DNA from: an uncultured Prevotellaceae bacterium | GTDB taxonomy: Bacteria; Bacteroidota; Bacteroidia; Bacteroidales; Bacteroidaceae | Length of the DNA stretch: 15,247 nt | Reading direction: 5' to 3' | Assembly (NCBI GenBank): GCA_946415695.1 | Contig: CAMKTM010000032.1 | Coordinates: forward strand, 1 to 15,247 | Shown here: piece after piece, positions 4,747 to 11,760 of the stretch | How the letters are laid out: each line of letters starts with the position of its first letter | Numbering within the stretch: position 1 is the first letter of the stretch | Translations under genes and position numbers: made by a program | The notes under the pieces: model-generated | Seen by the model: only the letters and a program-made list of their open reading frames with translations | What the model was told of the DNA's origin: nothing | Databases searched by the model: none

Positions 4747-5577
4747 CTATTTAACGATGGAGGTGCATTTGTGGCGAAGGACTTTACTCTCCTTGAGATA
4801 GGCTTTCGCAGTGCCAATGCGCAGGAAGAGGTCGAGGCGGACAGGAATGTGGTTCTTGTCGTCAGAGACATAGAAGGTGATGATTTCCTTCTCTTTCCCC
4901 TCCGGATACTCTACGAAAGAAAAGACGAGGCAACGGTAGGTGACGTCCGTGCTCTTCATCTTGAAGTTTTTGCGTCCGCGGTAGATGAGCGTTATCTCCT
5001 CCACCTTGTGCCCGTCGGCCATCGGGAAATGCAACTTCTGGCCCACTTGGAACTTCTCCGGCTGGAAAGAGCGCGCACGCAGCAGCATACTCATCATGTC
5101 GAAAATGCACATAGGGCTGTCGCACACCCTGTCCGAGGCAATGCCCCTGCGGTTCAGGTAATGCTGGTAGAGGCGCGTCATGCCGTCCTGATAGGCATAG
5201 CGCACTTCATCGACATAGTAGTGCCCGCCTTCGTTGGCACCCTTCTTGAAATACAGCGGCGTCATGTCCTCTGCAACGACGCTCAGCATCGTGTCCCGCA
5301 TCATGAAAAAGCGGTCGAGGCGCTTGCTGGTGTGCGTGATGAGATGGCTCTTGAAGGCCGGCTTGCCCTCCCACGTCGTCTGCTTGATATCCATCGTGGC
5401 AGAGCCGGCACTAATCCAGATGAACTTCCAATTGTAGAAAAGGTCGTAAGTCAGTTCCTCGCCTGCAATGAACGCAGTATTCTCAGCCGTGCATTGGGCA
5501 CGAAGAGACGACAGGCCACATGCCAAAGCCACAAGGCTGACAAAGCATCTTAACCTAAATAGCTTATACTCTTTCAT
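4747..5577 (-). CDS. DUF3108 family exported protein
   Basis: The 276-residue protein begins with a basic MKEYKLFRLR stretch and a hydrophobic segment ending near LRA-QC, a probable Sec signal peptide cleaved near residue 27. The rest fits DUF3108: an opening FIAGEELTYDLFYNWKFIW strand, TTWEGKPAFKSHLITHTS, a central DMMSMLLRAR segment and later VRLDLFLRIGTAKAYL. Family members are periplasmic or envelope-associated beta-rich proteins without a defined biochemical role. The start is 3 nt from the stop of the upstream lipoprotein gene, so the two are almost certainly co-transcribed and may act together in the envelope. Confidence 0.85.
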   Translation of the reverse strand: MKEYKLFRLRCFVSLVALACGLSSLRAQCTAENTAFIAGEELTYDLFYNWKFIWISAGSATMDIKQTTWEGKPAFKSHLITHTSKRLDRFFMMRDTMLSVVAEDMTPLYFKKGANEGGHYYVDEVRYAYQDGMTRLYQHYLNRRGIASDRVCDSPMCIFDMMSMLLRARSFQPEKFQVGQKLHFPMADGHKVEEITLIYRGRKNFKMKSTDVTYRCLVFSFVEYPEGKEKEIITFYVSDDKNHIPVRLDLFLRIGTAKAYLKESKVLRHKCTSIVK

Positions 5578-5580
5578 TCT

Positions 5581-7530
5581 TCAGCGTTTCTTTTTTTCTT
5601 CCTGTTTCTGCCTTTCGCGCTCTTTGTTGCGCTGCTTGATATCTTTCTCCTTGTCGGGTTTCTGCTTGGTAATCTCTGCAGGCTTCTGTGCCGCACGCGG
5701 AATTTCGAGCGGAGCCCAATCCTGCTCTATGTCCCATTTCGCCTTGACGTTGATGGGCTTCGGGAAGTAAAAGACTTGTTCCGGCTGCCGACCGCCCAGA
5801 TACTCGCCTGAGGTCCAAAGACCGTTGTTGTCGCTGTCAACGATGCAACGCAAATAGTAGTCGCCAGGCTTCAGGTAGAAGAAATCGGCTCGGCCGTCTG
5901 CCTCGGCGGTACATTCTGCCACGCACTTGTCTGCTTTGTTCAGCAGCTGGACAAGGATGCGGGCCGTATCCGGCAGGATGACATGAATGAAGAGCGACCC
6001 GAAGTCGTCCTCGCTCTTGACCGAGAACTCGTTCTTGATTGCCCTGCAGTGTTCTCCCATGATACCGACAACGGCCGCGCTGTCGATGGTGAAGCGGTAC
6101 TGCCGCTTCTGTTCCCATTCGGCATAGAGCGTGTATGACTTCACGTCGCGGTCCGGCAGGAAGAGGAAAGGCTCCGGCAGCCACAGGGTGTCCTGCTTCC
6201 TGTAGAGATGCATCTTCGTCGTGTCGGCACTGGCAATAGGTTGTTTGGCTATATAGTGCACGTTCTGATTGGGGTCGAGGCTTCCGCTTGGCTTCGGCGA
6301 GATTTCCAGGAAAGTCGTTTCAAAAGGATTAGCCTCTAATTGCGCAGGTCCCTTCAACTTCTTCATGCGCTTTTCCTGCTGCTTTTGCCAGTCCTGAATC
6401 TTCCTCTGGTTCTCCTTCTGAATCTTCTGCCAAGTCACCTTCGGAGCCATCTCCTTCAGCTCTGTATTAGGGCTAAGGACTCCCAACGTGTCGGTCTCGA
6501 GGTAAGTAATCTCGAACTTCATCGTGTCTTCGCGATGCGTGAAAGCGGTATCCGTTATCCAATAGACAATGGTATCGTTATGCAGCGAAGCGTCTGCCAC
6601 AAGGCAGTTCTCGTCGAAGTTCAAGCCCTTGATGACAGGCAACGTGTCGGCAGGAGCGGTGAAGAAAAGCCTCAGGACATTCGGGTCGGGGCGCTCCATC
6701 TTGAGCAGGTGCTGGTCCTGCCCTTCTTCAAGGAAAGCATTGAGCACCAAGTCATCAGGGAAGTAGCGGACAAAGGGAACGGCACGGATCGTGTCTATTT
6801 CTGTAGAGTCGCGCCAGACGGTGTCCATGCGCTCGTCCCACTTGCAGTAGGCCGTGAAAGTGTCCGTCATAAAAGCAATGCGCTCGCTCTTCTGCGAGAA
6901 GAGGAAATCGCCATCCCTGTCCTCAAGGGCAAAGGCGCGGTACTTCCCAGCCTTAACACCCTTGATGCAGAACTTCCCCGAGCCGTTGGTGCGCGAGACA
7001 CGGCTGAACGGCTTGCTCTTGAGGATAGAGTCATTGAAGAACGTGTCAATGGGATAGAGGCCGACAAGTATTCCCTTTATCGGCTCCAAGTCAGCAGCAT
7101 TGAGCACAATGCCGGCCACTTCCATCGTATCTATTGCGTCACCGGTGCTGAAGCTGTAGGTATAGTGCCCCATTGGGTTGCCCTCGTTGTTGTCCACGAT
7201 GGCATCGCTGAAGTCGATGGTATAGGTCGTGTTTGCCTTCAGGGAATCATAGAGCGTAATCTTCACGCTTTTGCCCTCGGCACGGATGTTTGCCGGCTCT
7301 ATCTGCGGAGGCGAGACGATGACCTTCTCGTTGGCATTCTCCAGCTTGATGTATTCGTCGAAGCGAATACGCATCTTGCGCTGGTCATTGTTGGTGGAGC
7401 GGTCAGCGGGATAGCACGCCACCACCTTGGGAGGCACCTCGTCGTAGATGCCACCATCGGGAGCGCCAATGCTTGCACAAGCCGCCATGAGCAGCAACGC
7501 CAAACCGGCAAGGATGTGTTTCGTCTTCAT
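5581..7530 (-). CDS. Ig-like domain (Big_5) lipoprotein
   Basis: The 649-residue product opens with a lipoprotein signal, MKTKHILAGLALLLMAAC, with the lipidated Cys at position 18. Residues about 33-130 (PPKVVACYPADRSTNN through YTYSFSTGD) match the bacterial Ig-like Big_5 fold. Next comes a carboxypeptidase-regulatory-like segment (EVAGIVLNAADLEPIKGILV, then FCIKGVKAGKYRAFALED), then further beta-rich repeats. The protein ends in a very basic and acidic helical tail (EKDIKQRNKERERQKQEE, then KKKR). It is probably an outer-membrane or periplasmic lipoprotein found widely in Bacteroidales. Its function is unknown. It is 13 nt from the GH3-like gene upstream and 3 nt from the DUF3108 gene downstream. 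Confidence 0.85.
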   Translation of the reverse strand: MKTKHILAGLALLLMAACASIGAPDGGIYDEVPPKVVACYPADRSTNNDQRKMRIRFDEYIKLENANEKVIVSPPQIEPANIRAEGKSVKITLYDSLKANTTYTIDFSDAIVDNNEGNPMGHYTYSFSTGDAIDTMEVAGIVLNAADLEPIKGILVGLYPIDTFFNDSILKSKPFSRVSRTNGSGKFCIKGVKAGKYRAFALEDRDGDFLFSQKSERIAFMTDTFTAYCKWDERMDTVWRDSTEIDTIRAVPFVRYFPDDLVLNAFLEEGQDQHLLKMERPDPNVLRLFFTAPADTLPVIKGLNFDENCLVADASLHNDTIVYWITDTAFTHREDTMKFEITYLETDTLGVLSPNTELKEMAPKVTWQKIQKENQRKIQDWQKQQEKRMKKLKGPAQLEANPFETTFLEISPKPSGSLDPNQNVHYIAKQPIASADTTKMHLYRKQDTLWLPEPFLFLPDRDVKSYTLYAEWEQKRQYRFTIDSAAVVGIMGEHCRAIKNEFSVKSEDDFGSLFIHVILPDTARILVQLLNKADKCVAECTAEADGRADFFYLKPGDYYLRCIVDSDNNGLWTSGEYLGGRQPEQVFYFPKPINVKAKWDIEQDWAPLEIPRAAQKPAEITKQKPDKEKDIKQRNKERERQKQEEKKKR

Positions 7531-7543
7531 TGTCTCTTAACTT

Positions 7544-9052
7544 CTACTCGTTGAGTGCCAGCACTTGCTCTATGATGTCGCGGTTGTTGGAGAGGCGCGG
7601 CACCTTGTGCTGTCCGCCGAGCTTGCCCTTCTGCTTGAGCCAGTCGTTGAAGACGCCCGGGCGTGCCTTGATGAGTTCGAGCCGCTGAAGCGTGATGTCC
7701 TTGTAGCGCTTGGCCTCGTAGTCGGAGTTTATCTGCTGGAGGCTTTCGTCGAGGATGCGGGCGAAGGCTTCCAAGTCGTGCGGCTCGCGACTGAACTCCA
7801 CGACCCACTGATGGCGACACTTGCCGTTGGCATCCATGAAGACAGGCGCGGCGGTGTATTCCAGCACTTCGGCTCCTGTCCGACGGCATGCCTCGGCCAG
7901 TCCCTTCTCGGCATTATCCACAATCAGCTCCTCGCCGAACGCATTGATGAAGGACTTCGTGCGACCGGAAATGACAAACTTATAGGGATGCTTCTCCGTG
8001 AAACGTATCATGTCGCCGATGATGTAACGCCATAGGCCGCTGGATGTGGTGATGACCATCGCATAGTTGCGACCCGTCTCTATGCCCCAAAGAGGAACAA
8101 CGCTTGGCGCCTCCTTGTCGAACTCGTCCATCGGGATGAACTCATAAAAGACGCCATAGTCAATCATCAGGCTCATGGCAGCATCTTTCGGGTCGTCCTG
8201 CAAGCCGAAGAAGCCTTCGGAGGCATTATACGTCTCCATGTAGTGCATCCCGGGAGAAGTGATGAGCCGCTGGTACTGTCCGCGATAAGGCGTGAAAGCC
8301 ACTCCGCCGTGGAAGAATACTTCCAGATTAGGCCAGACCTCGTTGAGGTATTGCTTGCTGCTGAGTTCCATCACTCGGTTCAGGACGGACAGCATCCAAG
8401 AGGGAACGCCGCTCAGATTCGTGACGTTCTGTTTCATGGCTTCCCTCGCTATTCTGTCCCTTTTTATCTCGAAATCGCTAAGCAGCGCAGTGGCCTTCTT
8501 TGGCACACGTATCAGGTTGACGAGCGGATTGATGTTCTCGATGAGGATGGCACTGAGGTCGCCCACAAGACTGCCCGGCAGGTTGTAGTTCGGGGAATGG
8601 CTGCCACCAAGTATCAGGGCTTTGCCGTCAAAGATGCGGCTTTTCGGGTTGTTCCTCAAATACCATACCACGGCATCGGTGCCACCGGCATAGTGTGTGT
8701 CGTGCAAATTGTCGTAGCTGACAGGGATGAACTTGCTTTTGTCGTTTGTCGTACCGCTGGACTTTGCATACCACTTCACCCTGCCTGGCCAGAGGACATC
8801 CTTCTCGCCATGCCTCATGCGGTCGATAAAGCCTTTCAGCTCTTCGTAGGTGTTAAGAGGCGTCTGCCGCGCGAAGTCCTCATAGCTGAGGTTCTTGCTA
8901 TAGCCGTACGTCCTGCCCCATTCCGTCCCGGCTGCCTTTCCGAGCAATCGCCTGAGGACGTCTCGCTGCAATGCCTCTGCCTCCATGGCATAATGGTCAA
9001 GCTGGTGGCAACGAGGCGTAAAGATTGGACGTATGATACTTGTCAGAGACAT
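7544..9052 (-). CDS. GH3-like acyl-adenylate/amidosynthetase family protein
   Basis: The 502-residue protein has the landmarks of the GH3 branch of adenylate-forming enzymes. These are the phosphate-binding SSGTTNDKSKFIP (98-110), YNASEG (275-280), GLWRYIIGDMIRF (339-351) and ISGRTKSFINAFGEEL (361-376), followed by a mobile C-terminal domain. Plant GH3 enzymes conjugate amino acids to acyl acids through acyl-AMP. The bacterial members' substrate is unknown, so the database name 'auxin-responsive promoter' is misleading. The gene begins 23 nt after the rnc stop and precedes the lipoprotein and DUF3108 genes. Its place downstream of acpP and fabF makes a lipid-related acid a reasonable but unproven substrate. 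Confidence 0.88.
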   Translation of the reverse strand: MSLTSIIRPIFTPRCHQLDHYAMEAEALQRDVLRRLLGKAAGTEWGRTYGYSKNLSYEDFARQTPLNTYEELKGFIDRMRHGEKDVLWPGRVKWYAKSSGTTNDKSKFIPVSYDNLHDTHYAGGTDAVVWYLRNNPKSRIFDGKALILGGSHSPNYNLPGSLVGDLSAILIENINPLVNLIRVPKKATALLSDFEIKRDRIAREAMKQNVTNLSGVPSWMLSVLNRVMELSSKQYLNEVWPNLEVFFHGGVAFTPYRGQYQRLITSPGMHYMETYNASEGFFGLQDDPKDAAMSLMIDYGVFYEFIPMDEFDKEAPSVVPLWGIETGRNYAMVITTSSGLWRYIIGDMIRFTEKHPYKFVISGRTKSFINAFGEELIVDNAEKGLAEACRRTGAEVLEYTAAPVFMDANGKCRHQWVVEFSREPHDLEAFARILDESLQQINSDYEAKRYKDITLQRLELIKARPGVFNDWLKQKGKLGGQHKVPRLSNNRDIIEQVLALNE

Positions 9053-9075
9053 AGTGTCATTTACAATTTGACGAT

Positions 9076-9873
9076 TTACGAATTACTTCCCGCTGAAGGG
9101 AGTTTTGAGGGCTTCTTTACCAACTCATCGTGCAGCTTTCTGTCGTGCTTAAGGTGGTGCAAAGCATTCTTACTGGCCTTCTGATGGCTCTCCTTCTTTG
9201 AATAGCCTTTGCCTCGGGCACATTCAATGCCACCAATGACTACCTTCGTGTTGAAGAGAGGAGAACCGTCTTCTGCCTTTGTCTCATCAAGCAGGACGTA
9301 CTCAAGGCTGACCTTGTGCTTCTGGCACCACTCCAAAAGCTTGCTCTTGAAGTTCACCTCCTGATATGCAAGTTTGTCAATGTCGATGAGGCGGTGCATA
9401 ATTTTCTTCCTGATGAAGCTCTTGCAATGGCCATATCCTCTGTCAAGATATATGGCGCCGATAAGGGCTTCAAACGCATTGCCGGCAAGGTAGCTGTTGT
9501 GCGTCTGGTTATGTTCGTTACTGCGGACGAGCTTGTCGAGGCCTATCTCTGTCGCCAGCCTGCCCAGCGACTCGCGCTGAACGATTTTGCTTCTTGTGTT
9601 GGTGAGGAAGCCTTCACGCTTGTTGGGAAAGTGATGAAAGACTATCTCTCCTACGACTGCATCGAGTACGGCATCGCCAAGGAACTCAAGGCGTTCGTTG
9701 TTGAGAGGGGTTCCGCTCTTGGCGTGAGCAAGCATTGACTTGTGCATCAATGCCTCTTGATACAGGCTTATCTTGTGCGGATAGAAGCCCAGCATATTAC
9801 GAAAAGCGCGACAAAGCTCCTTGTCCTTTCGGAAAGGCAACTTTATCGCGTCTATCAGGTTTGCAGCAGACAC
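9076..9873 (-). CDS. rnc: Ribonuclease III
   Basis: RNase III cleaves double-stranded RNA during rRNA processing and mRNA turnover. With the GTG start at 9873 the protein has 265 residues. The signature NERLEFLGDAVLD (59-71) carries E63 and D67, and NAFEALIGAIYLD (132-144) carries E135. The double-stranded-RNA-binding domain runs from about 173 to 244 (NFKSKLLEWCQK to KESHQKASKNAL). The frame is open to an ATG at 9933 (285 aa) that overlaps fabF by 53 nt. The GTG is preferred because it lies 7 nt after the fabF stop and places the start next to LIDAIKLPFRKDKEL, where I recall Bacteroides homologues beginning. The start is therefore uncertain, but the product is not. Confidence 0.92.
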   Translation of the reverse strand: MSAANLIDAIKLPFRKDKELCRAFRNMLGFYPHKISLYQEALMHKSMLAHAKSGTPLNNERLEFLGDAVLDAVVGEIVFHHFPNKREGFLTNTRSKIVQRESLGRLATEIGLDKLVRSNEHNQTHNSYLAGNAFEALIGAIYLDRGYGHCKSFIRKKIMHRLIDIDKLAYQEVNFKSKLLEWCQKHKVSLEYVLLDETKAEDGSPLFNTKVVIGGIECARGKGYSKKESHQKASKNALHHLKHDRKLHDELVKKPSKLPSAGSNS

Positions 9874-9880
9874 GGCCTTT

Positions 9881-11146
9881 TTACTCTGCGTACTTCTTAA
9901 AGATAACGCAGGCGTTATGACCTCCGAATCCAAACGTGTTGCTCAGTGCAGCACGCACGGTGCGCTTCTGTGCCTGGCCGAAGGTAAAGTTCAACTTGTA
10001 GTCAATCTCCGGGTCTTCGTCGCCCACTTCATGGTTGATGGTTGGGGGAACGATGTCCTCCTTGACTGACAATACGCTTGCCATGGCCTCGATGGCTCCT
10101 GCTGCGCCGAGCAGATGGCCTGTCATGGACTTTGTACTGCTGATGTTAAGCTTGTAGGCATGTTCACCAAAGACAGAGAGGATGGCTTTGCATTCGCTCA
10201 CGTCGCCGACGGGTGTTGAGGTGCCATGAACATTGATATAGTCAATATCCTCAGGCTTCATGCCAGCATCTTCGAGGGCATTCTCCATGACGAGCTTTGC
10301 CCCGAGACCTTCGGGATGCGAAGCCGTGATGTGATGTGCGTCGGCACTCATGCCTGCACCTGCCATCTCGGCATAGATCTTTGCACCGCGGGCCTTGGCG
10401 TGTTCCAGTTCTTCGAGCACGAGGATGACACTGCCTTCAGCCATAACGAAGCCGTCGCGGCTGGCGCTGAAAGGCCGGCTGGCCGTTTCGGGGCTGTCGT
10501 TGCGGGTGCTCAAGGCATGCATGGCCGTGAAGCCTCCCACTCCTGCCGCAGTGATTGCGGCCTCTGCTCCGCCGCTGACAATGGCGTCGGCCTTGCCGAG
10601 ACGAATGAGGTTGAAGGCATCGGCAAGTGCGTTGGACGAAGAGGCACAGGCGCTGGAGGTGATGTAGTTGGGGCCGTGGAAGCCATATTTGATGCTAATG
10701 TGGCCGGCACTGATGTCGGCTATCATCTTAGGCACGAAGAAGGGATTGAACTTCGGACCGATCGTGTCGCAGGTCTTGGCATAGGCAATCATTTCTTCCT
10801 CGTACGTTTTCATTCCTCCGATGCCGACACCGAGGACAACGCCCACGCGATTCTTGTCGATTTCCTCCAGATTCATGGCACTATCTTCAACAGCCATAAT
10901 GGCCGCTGAAAGTGCGAGCTGGCAATAGGGGTCCATCTTGCGGGCTTCTTTCCTGTCGATGAATTGTTCCGGGTTAAAGCCCTTGACCTCGCAAGCGAAC
11001 TGCGTCTTGAACTTAGAGGCATCGAAGTGTGTGATAGGCGCTGCGCCGCTCACACCTGCAAGCATGTTCTGCCACGTCTCTGCAGCAGTATTGCCCAAAG
11101 GAGTGATGGCACCAATGCCTGTCACTACAACTCTTTTCAATTTCAT
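9881..11146 (-). CDS. fabF: Beta-ketoacyl-ACP synthase II
   Basis: FabF condenses malonyl-ACP with a growing acyl-ACP in fatty-acid elongation. The 421-residue length is typical. The nucleophile is C167 (SSACASSSNA), with catalytic histidines H307 (NVHGTSTPVGD) and H344 (MTGHLLGAAG) and the conserved lysine K339. The glycine-rich end is NTFGFGGHNAC. It is cytosolic and works with the acyl carrier protein encoded directly upstream. The gap to acpP is 127 nt and contains an AATTATGAATT-type inverted repeat that could lower fabF expression relative to acpP. The rnc gene follows within a few nucleotides. Confidence 0.97.
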   Translation of the reverse strand: MKLKRVVVTGIGAITPLGNTAAETWQNMLAGVSGAAPITHFDASKFKTQFACEVKGFNPEQFIDRKEARKMDPYCQLALSAAIMAVEDSAMNLEEIDKNRVGVVLGVGIGGMKTYEEEMIAYAKTCDTIGPKFNPFFVPKMIADISAGHISIKYGFHGPNYITSSACASSSNALADAFNLIRLGKADAIVSGGAEAAITAAGVGGFTAMHALSTRNDSPETASRPFSASRDGFVMAEGSVILVLEELEHAKARGAKIYAEMAGAGMSADAHHITASHPEGLGAKLVMENALEDAGMKPEDIDYINVHGTSTPVGDVSECKAILSVFGEHAYKLNISSTKSMTGHLLGAAGAIEAMASVLSVKEDIVPPTINHEVGDEDPEIDYKLNFTFGQAQKRTVRAALSNTFGFGGHNACVIFKKYAE

Positions 11147-11153
11147 TTAGTAT

Positions 11154-11268
11154 AATTCATAATTAGTAATCCATAATTCATAATCAGTAAACGCGATGCT
11201 TCCTTTTTGGGGCAGGCATACAGCCGTATATAAGGCAATTATGAATTATGAATTATGAATTGTGAATT
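11154..11268. repeat. AATTATGAATT inverted microrepeat between acpP and fabF
   Basis: The left arm (11154-11185) holds copies of AATTCAT, and the right arm (11237-11268) holds copies of AATTATG. They can pair over about 30 imperfect positions around a 51-nt centre. Such repeats are common intergenic elements in Bacteroidales. This one sits inside the acpP-fabF transcript. Confidence 0.75.
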
Positions 11269-11273
11269 GCTTC

Positions 11274-11507
11274 TTACTTGTTTGCTTTGATGAATGCAAT
11301 TGCATCAGCGACGGTAGAGATCTTCTCTGCCTTGTCATCGGGAATGGTAATCTCGAATGCCTTCTCGAACTCCATAATCAGTTCTACGGTGTCAAGAGAG
11401 TCGGCACCAAGATCGTTGGTAAAAGATGCTTCGGGAGTTACATCTGCTTCATCTACACCCAACTTGTCAACAATAATCTCTTTTACTTTAGCTTCAATTT
11501 CTGACAT
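11274..11507 (-). CDS. acpP: Acyl carrier protein
   Basis: The 77-residue acidic protein is a standard acyl carrier protein, the cytosolic carrier of fatty-acid intermediates. The phosphopantetheine attachment site is S37 in GADSLDTVEL. The recognition-helix residues (ELIMEFEKAFEITIPDD) and the AEKISTVADAI third helix are intact. It is the first gene of the minus-strand run, with a promoter-like site upstream at 11558-11589, and precedes fabF, its enzyme partner. Confidence 0.97.
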   Translation of the reverse strand: MSEIEAKVKEIIVDKLGVDEADVTPEASFTNDLGADSLDTVELIMEFEKAFEITIPDDKAEKISTVADAIAFIKANK

Positions 11508-11557
11508 AATTCTATGTTTTTGTTATCAATAAATGTTTCTTATCTCTTTTCGCGCTG

Positions 11558-11589
11558 CAAAGTAACAACAATTTGCGCAAATATGCAAC
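11558..11589 (-). promoter_or_regulatory. Probable promoter of the acpP run
   Basis: The minus strand reads TTACTTTG (complement of 11558-11565), one mismatch from TAnnTTTG. GTTG (complement of 11586-11589) lies 20 nt upstream. It faces acpP, about 50 nt away, and would serve acpP, fabF and possibly the genes beyond. Confidence 0.5.
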
Positions 11590-11721
11590 ACCTGAACGGA
11601 AAAACATGCTCTATCTTGCACGTTTTAACTTTTTTTGTGCAAAAACAGAGCATTGCGAACTGTGGAAGGGCTCTCTTGATGCTATATATATAAATAATGT
11701 GTGAAATATCTGGCGAAGCAT

Positions 11722-11752
11722 TTTGTACTTTCTGCACTTATTTGTACCTTTG
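11722..11752 (+). promoter_or_regulatory. priA promoter, nearly leaderless
   Basis: TTTG at 11722-11725 and TACCTTTG at 11745-11752 are exactly 19 nt apart. Transcription should start near 11757-11759, only a few nucleotides before the priA ATG at 11761. Confidence 0.75.
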
Positions 11753-11760
11753 CATTCATT

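Noticed and set aside
4771..5553. Long plus-strand open frame opposite the DUF3108 gene (260 codons)
   Set aside because: It is the complement of a well-supported exported protein. The translated sequence is rich in Arg, His and Val with no recognisable domain, as expected for an antisense shadow in GC-rich DNA.
6340..7554. 404-codon plus-strand frame opposite the Ig-like lipoprotein gene
   Set aside because: It is a shadow of the minus-strand gene, which has a lipobox, a recognisable Big_5 domain and tight operon spacing.
11701..11760. N-terminal extension of PriA (KYLAKHFVLSALICTFAFI)
   Set aside because: These codons overlap a perfect promoter, and the normal PriA N-terminus starts at MPRYADVILPL.
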